From Bombyx mori (taxonomy: Eukaryota > Arthropoda > Insecta > Lepidoptera > Bombycidae), in the NCBI RefSeq assembly GCF_030269925.1, contig NC_085124.1:3782001-3846000 (forward strand): a stretch of DNA of 64,000 nucleotides. The letters run 5' to 3'. Shown one piece after another: positions 1 through 11,068 of the stretch. Numbering within the stretch: position 1 is the first letter of the stretch; every line of letters begins with the position of its first letter. The notes under the pieces were generated by a model. It saw nothing but the letters and a program-made list of their open reading frames with translations. It had not been told where the DNA came from and did not search any database. The translations under genes and the position numbers were made by a program.

Positions 1-137
1 TTGTAACTATACTAAGACCTTAGAACTTACATCTCAAGGTGGGTGGCGCATTCACGTTGTAAATTTCTATGGGCTCCAGTAACCACTTAACACCAGGTGG
101 ACTGTGGTGAGCTCGTTCACGCATCTAAGCAACAAAA
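1..137 (+). repeat. Bm1-type SINE, 3' part
   Basis: This is the 3' part of a dispersed repeat that recurs several times in the window (50467, 52330 and 60612 on plus; 51190 and 61327 on minus). Shared landmarks are 'ctcaaggtgggtggcgcatt', 'tatgggctccagtaaccact' and a final 'atctaagcaa' followed by an A-rich tail. The 5' part lies outside the window. I recognise it as the abundant silkworm Bm1-type SINE; the family name is from memory. Confidence 0.75.
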
Positions 138-252
138 AAATTAAAATTAAAAATTAAATTGTAACAAGGGTAGCGTCATTTCATTACCTTTTCAAACAAC
201 AAAATGTTTTTCGTATACAAAGTGAATTAATTAACCCATCTAATATTTTTAG

Positions 253-380
253 CCGAAAAAATGGACAAAATATCGACAATGTACCTTACAGATTTCCTCG
301 AAACAGAAATGAAGGGAAAAATAATAATCAATGTGATGTTACCCCCCTTATCAAGTTCTACGAAGATCAAAACGTACAAG
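253..380 (+). CDS. Aldehyde oxidase exon a (FAD-domain segment)
   Basis: Acceptor tttttag and donor aag/gtattt. It encodes ..MDKISTMYLTDFLETEM.. ending TKIKTYK. The first two bases complete a codon begun in an exon upstream of the window; the exon ends in phase 0 and joins the MPRSQNAHA segment. Confidence 0.85.
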
Positions 381-3300
381 GTATTTCATATTTTCATTCG
401 CATAATTTTCTAATTGCCTCAAACAAGATTACTGCAAGGGATTCTTACATTAATATATTTACCTTATTTCTATTTAATTTATTTTGAAATTAATTCTAGG
501 AATGTAAACTTTTGTTTCTGTCAGCCATATTGCGGGTGGCATTACCATAACCGTTATACCATGCGTGCTGGTAATCGCAGTGTATTGCTATAAAAATTCG
601 ATGGGAGAAAGCGAAAATGTCGTAACTTGAATTTTGAGCTAAATCAATTTTTACCATACTATATTATAAACTAGCGACCTGCCCTCGCTTCGCTTCGGAA
701 ACTGTAATTTATTATTGATTTCTTCACTATTTAATGGATATTATTATACTATAAACCTTCCTCTTCAATCACTCTATCTATTAGAAAAACCACATCAAAA
801 TCCGTTGCGTAGTTTTAAAGATTTAAGCATACATAGAGACAAATATAGGGACAGAGAAAGCGACTTTGTTTTATGCTATGTAGTGATATGGCTCTGGTGT
901 GAAGTTGTTTTTTTCAAGTTCCGACGTACGACAATTCCGCTTCCTTCTGTTGATATGATGACCTGCTGAAGGGCGCGAGAATGGGTTGGATGTGAGCTGC
1001 ACAACACCGATTATTGTTGTGAAGCTTGGGCTACGCCTATGTCCAGCAGTAGACGTCTATGGGCTGTTGTACATAAACTTTAAAGAAAATGACCACGCTT
1101 AGAGAAATTATACCAAAAAAAAAAGTAAAATTACTGATCAAACAGTTTGAATTTTAGATAATGCCGAGATCACAAAACGCACACGCGATAGTCAACGCAG
1201 GATTTCTTTGGAAATTCAAACAAAATTCAAGTATACTGGAAAAAGCGACAATAGTATACGGTGGAATATCACCAAACTTTATTCATGCGTCAAAAACCGA
1301 GAGTATTTTATCAAACACAGATCCGTTCTCCGATGAAACTATACAGGAGGCATTGAAGACTTTATATGATGAAGTCAAGCCTGAAAACTCTCCAACAGAG
1401 CCATCTGCTTCTTATAGAAGAATGTTGGCTGTTTCTTTATATTACAAAGTAAGTTTGGATTATTGCATGGATGGATGGATATATTAGATGTGATTGTCTA
1501 TTATATATTTAAAAAAAAACATCATTACTGGAGTTAACAAAAAAATCTTTGACTTTTCGATCTGCCGATTTTACTAGCAAAAAGCAGCTGATATAAGGGA
1601 GTCCTTGTATAAAAATTCGTAATTCATTTCAGCTTCTATCAATCGTCCTCCATGATTATTATACATATTATATACATTTATTTTTGTTATAAAACGAAAT
1701 ATTGATGGAACGAAAATCACAGCATTTTCACCTTTAATTCTAGGCATTAATAAGTCAATGTCCCGATGATCGAATCAACCCGAAGTATAAATCTGGCGGT
1801 AATGTTATTAAGCGGAATACGTCCAAAGGCACACAAACTTTCGAGACAGATGAAAATCTTTGGCCTTTAAATCAACCTGTGATGAAATTAGAAGCTTTAG
1901 CACAATGCAGCGGGGAAGCTACATTTGCCAATGATTTAAAAGGAGAATCAGACGAAGTATATGCTGCTTTTGTAACTGCTGACGTCAAACCTGGTAGTAT
2001 TATTAGTGGCTTTGATACTACAGAAGCTTTTGTCAGTATTCCAAACACTTTGAACAGGATACCGATGAACTAAAAAATGATCATTATTTAACTGTGTCTT
2101 CTTATTCGCAGAAAATAGCAGGAGTTTCAGGATTTTATACCGCACAGGACATTCCCGGAAATAATTCATTTACACCAACCAACGCACCTTTGATTTTAGT
2201 GAATGAAGAAATATTGTGTTCTAAACAGGTCAAATACTATGGCGAACCAGCAGCGATAATAGTAGCGGATAGAGAAAAAACGGCCATTAAGGCTGCTAAA
2301 CTAATATCGATAAAATATGAATCCATCAATAAAAATAAACCTGTACTAACAATTGATGACGCATTGAAAAGTCCAGATAAAGATACACGAATAACCAAAA
2401 ACAATGTTATATATCCCGTCGAAGTTGGTCATGATGTGAAATGTATTATTTATGGGGAATTAAATATTGAAACACAGCATCACTTTTATATGGAGCCACA
2501 AACTTGCGTCGCAAAGAAAACCGAAGATGGCTTAGAAATATATTCTTCTACGCAATGGCTGGATTTGGCTAATATGGCTGTTGCACAATGTCTAAGCGTG
2601 CCCATAAATAGGCAAGTGCATATTCATAAATGTTTCTATTTTCTTCTTTCAGTGCTTTTGATTAAGATGGCCGATAATTTGAGATATTAATTCAATATAA
2701 ACTAATTTCACGTAAACAAAGATTGATTGATAGCTATAATAGATTGTTAAGCATTAATAAAAAATTTATGATGACCGAGCTTTGCTCGTTTTTTTTTTGA
2801 TAACGCCATCTTGTTGTGTCTTTAAAGCGGTTAGTTGCCCTCAGTTAAGAAAAATAGTATTATTATTCGCCGAAAAATAGTATTATTATTCGATGTCGGG
2901 AAGAGTTCATTATTGAAAACACGAATAAAACAACATTTTATGAAAATAAATCGTAGCTAGATCGATTTATCGTCCCCGAAATCCCCTGTATACTAAATTT
3001 TTGCAAATCGTTGGAGCGGTTTCCGAGATTCAGATTATATATACAAGAATTGCTCATTTAAAGGTATAAGATATTGATTATATTAGTATATAGTATTACA
3101 TATTATATAGCTTAACACGCAACATTTATTTTTGTAATTAAAGGTGCGATTTAGTTAATATTAGCATCAACAGTTCGATCTTTTTAATTGAATTACAATT
3201 CAGTTGACTTCATTCAAGTAGCTGAAGAAATGTTTTTTGTTATGATATTAGTATTAATATTATTTATAATTAAACTTTGAATCTCTCTCCTGTAAATTTG

Positions 3301-6056
3301 CCAAAATGACGGTTAAACCAAATAGCTTTACACCCTTCGATATGTAATTACTTGGTAACATTATATTGAATAATATTATTAAGATAGCCATTTATTCTGT
3401 GGCTTTTTAGTGTGAACGTGATCATTAGAAGAGTTGGTGGTAGTTATGGAGGTAAAATTACAAGATCTAGTCAGATAGCATGTGGAGCAGCTCTTATTAC
3501 GCATCTAACTGGAAAAACATGCAGGTTTATTCTGCCTTTGCAACAAAATATGGGAATTATTGGTAAACGGCTCCCAACAAAATGTAATTTCGAAGTGCGT
3601 ATCACGTAACTCAAGTTTTTCCAAATAAAACTCATTTCGATAAACATTTTTAATTATTTGCACGGTATATTCAGGTGGGTGTTGACAATAACGGTGAAAT
3701 ACAATACCTTAAAAATATATTCTATCAAGACAATGGATGTGCACCGAATGAAACGATTAGTCCAGTGACTGCAGCCCATTTTGTTGGGAACTGCTATGAT
3801 AGTCGAAGATGGTACGTCGAAGCTAATAGCGCAGCAACTGATAGCCCATCTAACACTTGGTGTAGAGCTCCTTGTAAGTTTAAATTTGCATGTATGTTTA
3901 TAAAATACCTTAAATATTTTTTACTATTTTTGCACTTTCAGCTTCAACAGAAGCAATAGCAATGTGTGAATACATAATGGAAAAGGTAGCATATCATCTG
4001 AATAAAGATCCTTTAGAAGTGAGACTAACTAATATGATGCAAGTCACAAATCCTATTCCACAATTAATTGACCAACTAAAAAGAGACTCGGACTACGACC
4101 AAAGAATAATTGATGTGCAAAATTACAATAAGCAGAATAGATGGAGAAAGCGAGCTTTGAAACTCTTGCCAATGACTTATGATGTCTTTTATTTCGGGTC
4201 ATATAATTCCGTTGTATCAGTTTATCACGCAGATGGGTCAGTTGTGATAATACATGGTGGAGTTGAAATGGGTCAAGGTTTAAACACAAAAGTAGCTCAA
4301 GTATGTGCATACATTTTTGGTATTCCCCTCAACAAAATTAGCGTAAAACCTAGTACAAGCTTTACGAGTCCAAACGCAATGACCACAGGTGGTAGTATTG
4401 GTAGTGAATGTGTGTCTTTTGCAACAATGAAAGCCTGCCAGATAATAATGGATCGCCTCAAACCAATCAAAGAAGAATTGAATGATCCAAAATGGGAGGA
4501 TATTATTAAAAAAGCTTTCAATAACGATATAGATTTGCAAGCGTCATATATGTATTCAAATAAAGATGGCTTAAAGCCATATGATGTGTATGGTGTAGTT
4601 GTGATGGAGGTTGAAGTTGATATTTTAACTGGAAACCATGATGTGCTGAGAGTTGATTTACTGGAAGATACTGGCAGAAGTATGAGTCCGGGAATTGACG
4701 TTGGACAGGTAAGATATAATTATCTATAATCTGAACAAAAATGTACTTTTTCACTCAATATATTCAATGATTTTCATTCATAATTGATGAAGGAATTCAT
4801 GAATTACAGAGTCTTATATTGGGTTCTGAAAACGAATCAACCTGATACAAATATAATTATTTGATGATTAATTACGAAAATTGTCTCAAACAGATAATCA
4901 AGTTGAGTCAAATAGATAGTAGTTCTAATTAGGGCTCATCGTTTTTAGTACCGTTTTGTTTTTCAGATAGAGGGTGCGTTCATCATGGGTCTCGGCTATT
5001 GGACATCGGAAAAAGTGATTTATGATCAGGAAACTGGAAAGCTCCTAACGGATCGTACTTGGACGTACAAGCCTCCTGGTCTTAAGGATATACCGGCAGA
5101 TTTCCGAATATATTTCAGGAGGAATTCCAACAACCCTACCGGAGTACTACAATCTAAAGGTATTTTTGATAAGCAATTGAGTTCAAGGTCCATCTTTTTA
5201 TCGGAGCGAATAGACACAATAATGTGAATGCAGCCAACCACAATCAAAGAGCGGGTTGAAGTTTCAGAATTCAAAAAATGAAAATTATGCTTTGGGAATT
5301 TGTGTGAGCAGAGCTACTACCCGTCTATATTAGTATTTACTTGTTAGTAAAAACATTTGATTACGCAATTAAGCTGGCCTTTTAAAGCTTTGGCAATGTT
5401 CCAAATGTTAAAATTATTAACCGTTTTATTATTTAAAAAAGTTATACCGAAAAATATTGTCATTTGGTAAAGTATACTTAATTAAAACTACTTTGACTGC
5501 TTAATCTCGTATTTTTTGTTGACTAGACTCTTTAATAATGCGTATCTTTTTTACCAGCAACTGGCGAACCGGCATTCTCTCTAGCTGCAGTAATAACTCA
5601 TGCTATACGGGATGCAGTTAGGGCTGCTAGACTTGACGCTGCCTACGAAGACCAATGGATTGATATTCGTAAGGAAATCAAATTAATAAATAAAAAAAAT
5701 TATGCATAGATGGAAAATCGATTTCTTGGCTATGTGCCATGGTTTTAAGTTATTACTGGGTCCTCGAGACATCAATGACAATGTGAATGCCAGCATCCAC
5801 CTTGAGACATAAGGTCGAAATTTCAATTGTATTGCTTAACCGCTGTCGCGCCCTTCAGACGTAACTGATTGGTAAGTAATAGGCGATATCGTGGTACCCA
5901 GTTTAATAAAAGTATCTTTACACTAGGCATCATTTACTGAAGTTCATGTTTGAATGTGATTTCAAAATTTTTTAAATATTTTCAGCTAATCCCTGCACGG
6001 TGGAAAACATATTTATGGCTGTCGGACACAGATTAGACCAGTTCGTGTTGAAGTGA
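253..6056 (+). CDS. Aldehyde oxidase, C-terminal ~910 residues in ten exons
   Basis: Molybdo-flavoenzyme of the xanthine dehydrogenase/aldehyde oxidase family, which oxidises aldehydes to acids using Moco, FAD and 2Fe-2S centres; insect members are cytosolic, and some act in antennae as odorant-degrading enzymes. Ten exons read through in one frame: 253-380, 1158-1448, 1744-2031, 2112-2611, 3411-3594, 3675-3873, 3942-4708, 4967-5159, 5558-5668, 5986-6056. They total 2,732 nt, about 910 codons; family proteins are about 1,270 residues, so the 2Fe-2S domains and part of the FAD domain lie upstream. Visible motifs: MPRSQNAHA (end of the FAD region), GGSYGGK, NTWCRAP, the Moco loop GGVEMGQGLNTK, and ATGEPA carrying the catalytic Glu. 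Valine in GGVEMGQG and the general sequence favour aldehyde oxidase over xanthine dehydrogenase. No stop or frameshift was seen, so it looks functional. ATTAAA overlaps the stop codon and could serve as a polyadenylation signal. Confidence 0.9.
381..1157 (+). other. Aldehyde oxidase intron with repeat fragments
   Basis: Intron between exons a and b. At about 671-705 it holds 'gcgacctgccctcgcttcgc', matching the start of the repeat at 7801. At about 990-1070 a fragment with 'ctacgcctatgtccagcagt' looks like another dispersed-repeat tail. No coding exon seen. Confidence 0.5.
1158..1448 (+). CDS. Aldehyde oxidase exon b
   Basis: Begins ATA ATG CCG after 'attttag' and ends TAC AAA before 'gtaagt' (97 codons, phase 0 at both ends). 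It encodes IMPRSQNAHAIVNAGFLWKF and the IVYGGISPNF segment, typical of the CO-dehydrogenase-flavoprotein-like C-terminal part of the FAD region. Confidence 0.9.
1744..2031 (+). CDS. Aldehyde oxidase exon c (start of Moco domain)
   Basis: Begins GCATTAATAAGTC after 'attctag' and ends GAAGCTTTT before 'gtcagt' (96 codons). It encodes the linker and the first Moco-domain strand, ..VMKLEALAQCSGEATFAND... It is followed by an 80-nt intron (2032-2111). Reading straight through that intron gives a false in-frame stop, which could be mistaken for a pseudogene. Confidence 0.85.
2112..2611 (+). CDS. Aldehyde oxidase exon d
   Basis: Acceptor 'cttattcgcag', then AAA ATA GCA GGA. It encodes KIAGVSGFYTAQDIPG, the KYYGEPAAIIVAD block and the FYMEPQTCVA block of the Moco domain. 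It ends ..CCC ATA AAT AG, directly followed by 'gcaagt', so the downstream intron has a GC rather than a GT donor. Confidence 0.85.
2612..3410 (+). other. Aldehyde oxidase GC-AG intron
   Basis: Starts gcaagt and ends ggctttttag. Joining the flanking exons restores ..PIN-S-VNVIIRRVGG.. in frame. The interior is AT-rich and holds a short direct duplication of 'aaaatagtattattattcg' at about 2849-2892. No other gene seen. Confidence 0.7.
3411..3594 (+). CDS. Aldehyde oxidase exon e (GGSYGGK)
   Basis: Follows 'ggctttttag' and encodes VNVIIRRVGGSYGGK, the glycine-rich Moco-contacting loop, through GKRLPTKCNFE. The donor is 'gtgcgt'. Confidence 0.85.
3675..3873 (+). CDS. Aldehyde oxidase exon f
   Basis: Begins GTG GGT GTT GAC after 'atattcag' and ends within the CRAPS codon before 'gtaagt'. 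It encodes VGVDNNGEIQYLKNIFYQDN and NTWCRAP, the conserved Arg-containing substrate-pocket segment of the family. Confidence 0.88.
3942..4708 (+). CDS. Aldehyde oxidase exon g (Moco loop)
   Basis: Acceptor 'gcactttcag', donor CAG/gtaaga. The longest exon (767 nt). It encodes STEAIAMCEYIMEK, the Moco loop GGVEMGQGLNTKV, TTGGSIGSE and LLEDTGRSMSPGIDVGQ. Confidence 0.92.
4967..5159 (+). CDS. Aldehyde oxidase exon h
   Basis: Acceptor 'gtttttcag', donor AAAG/gtattt. It encodes IEGAFIMGLGYWTSEK through TYKPPGLKDIPADFRIYF, the conserved late Moco-domain block. Confidence 0.9.
5558..5668 (+). CDS. Aldehyde oxidase exon i (catalytic Glu)
   Basis: Acceptor 'tttttaccag', donor ATTC/gtaagg. It encodes ATGEPAFSLAAVITHAIRDA; the Glu in GEPA is the catalytic base of this family. 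Confidence 0.9.
5986..6056 (+). CDS. Aldehyde oxidase last exon
   Basis: Acceptor 'atattttcag'; encodes PNPCTVENIFMAVGHRLDQF and VLK, then TGA at 6054-6056. The PCTVE segment is typical of insect aldehyde oxidase C-termini. Confidence 0.85.
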
Positions 6057-6191
6057 TTAAATATGGATTTCAGTATATCTTGACTTGTTACGGCGACTTT
6101 GTATCGCCAATACTTAAACATTTTAGATATGTACAAAATTTTAGATATGTATATATGCGAGCATTTCTGAATGGGACTTCTTCAAATAATA

Positions 6192-7498
6192 CAGGGTGGC
6201 CCATAAGTCCTTTGATATGAAAAAAAATTTATTAAAATAAAACTAATTACATTATGAATTAAATTTTTATTTACATAAAAAGCTTAAAAAACGGGAATTA
6301 TTTTTTGAAAATAACCTCTCCTAAATGTAATCCGTTGCGATCACGGCACTCTTGCAAACGACGTCTAAAATTGTCGATGACTGCGCGGCACGTCACTGCT
6401 GAAATGCTTGTCATTTCTCTGCGGATGTTTTCTTTTAGGGCCTCAATTGACCGCGGGTTTGTGTCGTATACTTTAGCCTTAAGGTAGCCCCACAAAAAAA
6501 AATCCATCGGGGTCAGATCTGGACTACGTGGAGGCCAGGAAATGTCTCCTCTCTTAGAGATAACTTTGCCAGGAAAAAGTTGACGGATAACGGGCATAGC
6601 AGTGTTAGAGGTGTGAGAAGTGGCCCCATCCTGTTGAAACCACGTCCTGGCATTAAAGCCTGAAAAGTTTTGCAATTCTGGTATGAAAAACTCTTCGATC
6701 ATAGCCACATATCGCTCCGACGTAACAGTAACTGCGCGCCCTCTGCCATCCTCAAAGAAGTAAGGCCCTAGGATACCATGGGCTGACATAGCGGCCCAAA
6801 CAGTCACTTTCGGACTATGTAAGGGCTTCTGATGCTTAAGTTTTGGATTGATGGGGCTCCAATAGCAATTTTGTTTACTAACACGCCCGTTAAGATGGAA
6901 ATGAGCCTCGTCAGAGAACATTATGTTATTGAAGGAAGTAAACCGATTCAACATTTCATTCGCATAATTTTGTCTTTGAATACCGTCAGTTTCCTTTAAT
7001 TCTTGAACCAACTGAATTTTGTAAGGGTGCATATGTAAATCTTTCTTCAAAATCCGTTGTAACGATGTCCTGGATACGTTTAATGCTCTGGCGCGCTTAC
7101 GAGTTGACTGTGTCGGATTTTCGCGAATAGACTGTGTCACTGTGTCTATGTTTTGTTCCGTACGTGACGTCCTTGGGCGACCCAACCGCGGTTTATCTAA
7201 CGTCGAACCGGTCTCCTCGAACTTAGCAACCCAGTTCTTAATCGTTTGAAGAGTTGGAGTGTCGTCAAAGTTGTGTAAACCTTTGTGTTCTCGAAATTTA
7301 CGCCGCGCAACGGTTGCCGAATTGTCGTTTTTATAAAACTCGCGCACACAAAACGCACGGTCCGCTCCGGTAAAACGCTCCATCGCGACTAAATTCCCAG
7401 AAACCGAAGTTACTCCCCCCGCTTCCCCTGCACCGCTCACGCGCGCCCTGTTCTTTTTATTCAAATTTTACTTTTCAAAGGATTTATGGGCCACCCTG
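6192..7498 (-). mobile_element. Complete DD41D mariner-like transposon
   Basis: A 1,307-bp Tc1/mariner-superfamily element. Terminal inverted repeats begin CAGGGTGGCCCATAA at both ends and match for about 24 bp with one mismatch. TA target duplications are at 6190-6191 and 7499-7500. One open transposase frame fills it on the minus strand. It starts about 136 bp after the aldehyde oxidase stop, in antisense orientation, so it may lie within that gene's 3'UTR. Confidence 0.93.
6298..7464 (-). CDS. DD41D (rosa-like) mariner transposase
   Basis: Cut-and-paste transposase of the IS630-Tc1-mariner superfamily, 388 codons from the first Met. A second Met giving MERFTGADRAF starts at 7383 and is a more natural N-terminus, because residues 1-27 are low in conservation. 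The N-terminal half shows two helix-turn-helix regions joined by a GRPRTSRTEQ linker. The catalytic triad is visible as FSDEAHFHLNG (first Asp), FQQDGATSH (second Asp) and SPDLTPMDFFLWGYLK (third Asp); I count 41 residues between the second and third Asp. That spacing defines the DD41D group described in insects. No stop or frameshift interrupts it and both TIRs are good, so the copy may be active or very young. Confidence 0.93.
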   Translation of the reverse strand: MNKKNRARVSGAGEAGGVTSVSGNLVAMERFTGADRAFCVREFYKNDNSATVARRKFREHKGLHNFDDTPTLQTIKNWVAKFEETGSTLDKPRLGRPRTSRTEQNIDTVTQSIRENPTQSTRKRARALNVSRTSLQRILKKDLHMHPYKIQLVQELKETDGIQRQNYANEMLNRFTSFNNIMFSDEAHFHLNGRVSKQNCYWSPINPKLKHQKPLHSPKVTVWAAMSAHGILGPYFFEDGRGRAVTVTSERYVAMIEEFFIPELQNFSGFNARTWFQQDGATSHTSNTAMPVIRQLFPGKVISKRGDISWPPRSPDLTPMDFFLWGYLKAKVYDTNPRSIEALKENIRREMTSISAVTCRAVIDNFRRRLQECRDRNGLHLGEVIFKK

Positions 7499-7797
7499 TA
7501 CTTTGAAATTTAGTACTTTATAGTATATACCAGATAATACAGAATCCGTGTGAAAACGATTAGTTATATTGGAAGCAGTTTCTGAAGTAAAAACTTCTTT
7601 AGCCCTGCTTTGATTTGAACTCGAAAAAAAATAACAAAAATAAAGCCCGACTTCAAATAGAAAAAAAAAGATATTCCAAAACAAATTAATATACACTAAA
7701 ATCAACTTATAATAACGTTTGATGTTTAAAACTAGGAGCATGAATACAGTTCAAGTTAAATTCTGAGGTTTGAATTTGAGCTTAGCAATGTATAAAT

Positions 7798-8022
7798 AAA
7801 TAGCGACCCGCCCTCGCTTCGCTTCGGAAACATTAAAACACACATGAAGCCAAAAAAAATTAATAAAAAAATAATTAAAAAAGTAGCCTATGTTCATCAG
7901 GGACAATGTCGGCTTCTAATGGAAAAAGAATTTTTCAAATCGGTCCTGTAGTTTCGGAGCCTATTCGAAACAAACAAACAAACAAACAAATCTTTCCTCT
8001 TTATAATATTAGTATAGACATG
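7798..8022. repeat. Dispersed repeat ('ctcgcttcgcttcgg ... aatattagtatagac')
   Basis: Begins 'agcgacccgccctcgcttcg', has an interior 'ttttcaaatcggtcctgtag' segment and ends '(aaac)n ..ctttataatattagtatagac'. Related copies or ends are seen at about 671, 54115-54235 and 62685-63037. It resembles a short non-autonomous repeat common in moths; the class is uncertain. Confidence 0.55.
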
Positions 8023-8682
8023 CGTTTTTCTCATGGATACCATTATTAGAACTTGACTAAATTAAAATGGGACCACACGGGAAGGGTCAGCTTTCGAATA
8101 AAAGAATCATCAAAATCGATTCACCCAGTCAAAACTTATGAGGTAACAAACATAAAAAAACATACAGTTGAATTGAGAACCCCCTCCTTTTTTGAAGTGG
8201 GTGGAAAAAAAAACCTTTACATTTATAGGATTTAGATTGCGAAAGAATGAGATAGAAATCTTCAGTAGCTTGCACTTATGCCGCGTTTGAATTAAGTTCT
8301 CTTCCAATTTATTTTTTTAATAAACTACAAAAAGAAAACTTAGCATGTGATTTCCAAAAAATACATCTTCGGTTACGTTTATAACAGGAAGGTAACAATT
8401 AAATAATACTAAATTTTCATTTGCTATAACTATTGCAATTTGTTAGACTTGTTTTTATGAATTAAGATGGGAAGCTTGTTATTTCTCAAATATCAGCGGT
8501 GATTAGAGACGGCTATGTATTTTCTGCTACCTATCTTGAGGCATAAAACTGTAGATAGGTGTTGAAAGAACTGCAATAAAAGTTACATCACGCGGTCTTG
8601 CAACCTACAAATACAAATTAGTATTAAAAACTATAATAATAATAATTATCATCTTAATTTATTTTTGAACACAATTCATAAC
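8023..8682. other. Non-coding, nothing recognised
   Basis: AT-rich intergenic sequence with short spurious frames. No gene or repeat was identified. Confidence 0.5.
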
Positions 8683-8940
8683 GTCCGTCTGGCGTAGTGG
8701 TAAGTGACATGGTCACTACACTAGGGGGTCGCGGGTTCGAATCCCGCCAAGGGAAGATATTTGTATAATAAATATAAATGTCGTTTCCAGGGTTATGGAT
8801 GTATATTAAATATATGTATGCGTATAATAAAAATCTTAAATTTATTTCCGATATCTGGTACCTGTAACACAAGTTCTTTACGAACTTATCACGGGACCAG
8901 TTAACGTGGCGTGATTGTTAGTAAAATATTTATATTTATT
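8683..8940 (+). repeat. tRNA-derived SINE
   Basis: The head has an A-box-like 'tggcgtagtgg' and a clear B-box 'gggttcgaatcccgcc', as in tRNA genes. The acceptor ends do not pair and the sequence runs on into a body ('tccagggttatggatg', 'ggtacctgtaacacaagttc') ending in a TTTA-rich tail. This is the layout of a tRNA-derived SINE, not a tRNA gene. Confidence 0.65.
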
Positions 8941-10571
8941 TATTTATTATTTATTATAATACCATTGTTACCAATTTCGTGTGTCAATGTTGTGTGTTTT
9001 AATGTGTAGGGTTCTCCTGTAACATAGCTCATAATATTAACAAGCAATAAGGAATTACAGAGTCATTTACAGGGGAAGAAGTGAAATTAGATAAAATAAC
9101 GGGCGAGAATAATGAAATTTGCGTTCTGTCTTTTTCGCAACTATTACTTGTACATAAATCGTACTCCACCACTCTAGTATCAACCGTAACACAATCAATA
9201 AAAGAACAAATTCAACACAAAATCATAAACATGAACATTTGAACAATAAGCAACATTAATATTATTGCAAACATAAAAAACCAATTACCTACTTTCCAAA
9301 TAATACATTGTTACAAATGTAAATTTATCGAAACAGAATCAACAAGGTTAAAAGTTTTATATGATATTTAGCCACAACATAGGTAGGTACATATATTTGT
9401 TTTGTACGATTTCTGGGAAGTAAAATTAGTTCGAAAAACCGCTGTAGGTACTTACCCAATAAATTGCGAAATTCGTTCAACCCTTTCATGTCACGGCAAC
9501 AGTGCTCTAAGCGTATGATAAAATTTAAACAGTCAAATAAGTTCATGGAACAAATACTTTGTCAACGGTACCTAAATGAAAAAATAATCTTTTTTATATA
9601 CAGGGTGGTGGATATGCTTGTACATTAGTATTTTTATTTCCACTAACAGTCAGTGTTTAGTTTGTGTGTTTTTTGAACCAAATTGGGGCTTGTATTGAAG
9701 TTTCCATTACATTCTAAAATCATAAAATAGTAACAATAATTTGTATCTTTTACGGCAGAAAATAAATAAAACGCTGCAACTGTAGTAACAATGGCGAAAT
9801 CCATTAAATAAGAAAAATATGAGTTTTTTACGATTAACAACCTCCAATGTCCTCCGGCCTAGGGTCGCCAGACTAGTTAGTAAAAGGGTTACATCCTGAT
9901 TAAAATAATTTCATTATCATATTAAGACAGTCTTTTAAATTAATATTACCGTATGTGTGATTTCGGCTAATTTCTGTAAACTTAATAGAACACCTGTATC
10001 CGTATTTAATAAGGACTTTGTTTGTCAAGGTTTTTGTTTCATCTGAAGTTTAATAAATGTTTGTTTTAATAAATTGTGTTTTAGCTTTATTTGTTTCACT
10101 GCGACTTAGTCGGTGTCTTATTTAATTAATCGATCTGTTTAATTAGTTTGGTCATTTAAAAATAAAGAGATTTACACAAAAAAAAAATCTCTCGTTTAGA
10201 GTTTTGTTATTTAGATGATTAACAAATTTATTTCCATTTTTTGAACTACCGTATTTCCACGATAATTAATGAAAAGACTCAAGATTTAAATTGGTTTCAG
10301 ATAATATTTATTTTCTCTTTGGTTTAGTTAAACACTTAAACTAAATAATAATAATAAATAATAATACACAAAAGAAATCGTCTGAAAAAAAGAGCACAAC
10401 ATAGTATTTTACTGTTTTTGTCTATTTCTATTTAGATTATGGTATAATGTAAAAAAAAAATGTCCTTTAAACTATTAATATCAAATTTATGAATATCAAG
10501 TTATCAAATTTAATGTAGAATGAAATTGTCAATGAACAATAATTAAGGTTTTATTCGTAAGGAATTATTCG
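8941..10571. other. Non-coding AT-rich spacer
   Basis: About 1.6 kb of AT-rich DNA with no supported exon. 'acagggtggtgg' at 9600 resembles a transposon end, but no partner end was found. Confidence 0.5.
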
Positions 10572-10905
10572 AGATGATTCCCTCATCTCCTTTTTATCAT
10601 CGCACCTCCCGCCATCGGAGCAGAGTTCATCCATATTATCTGGAACCGCTGCGTTCATCGACAGTGCGTTTCCAAAGATCTTTTTTGCCACGTACCATCC
10701 GGCTTTGGAATGAACTCCCCTCCACGGTGTTTTCCGAGCGCTATGACATGTCCTTCTTCAAACGAGGCTTGCGGAGAGTTCTTTATGGTAGGCAGCGGCT
10801 TGGCTCTGCCCCTGGCATTGCTGACGTCCATGAGCGACGGTGACCACTTACCATCAGGTGGGCCGTATGCTCGTCTGCCTACAAAGGCAATAAAAAAAAA
10901 AAAAA
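10572..10905 (+). mobile_element. 5'-truncated LINE 3' end (CR1/Jockey-like)
   Basis: Encodes the last ~75 residues of a non-LTR reverse transcriptase ORF (RTIRLWNELPSTVFSERYD, then FKRGLRRVL). The 3'UTR follows, with 'ccatcaggtgggccgtatgc' and 'gtctgcctacaaaggcaata', and an A tail at about 10890-10908. The same 3' tail recurs at 61637-61755. The frame is open but is only a fragment. Confidence 0.75.
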
Positions 10906-11068
10906 AAAAGGTAGTTTGTGTCACCTCCTCCAAATGTAGGAGAAACCGCGAGACTCAACTAATACCCGTCACACTTATAAGGTTATTTATTACACTTGGC
11001 TGAATTCAGACGACTGAATTCAGACGCTACTGAATTCAGTGAAGTGTAATAGCATTAAGTAAGTTAGT

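Noticed and set aside
2032..2111. Apparent in-frame stop and frameshift in aldehyde oxidase, suggesting a pseudogene
   Set aside because: The segment starts gtcagt and ends ttattcgcag, is 80 nt long, and its removal restores the conserved EAFKIAGVSGFYTA reading. It is a short intron.
8683..8757. tRNA gene
   Set aside because: The B-box is good but the acceptor stem does not pair and a SINE body follows.
9600..9850. Possible mariner MITE starting 'acagggtggtgg'
   Set aside because: No matching inverted end was found nearby.
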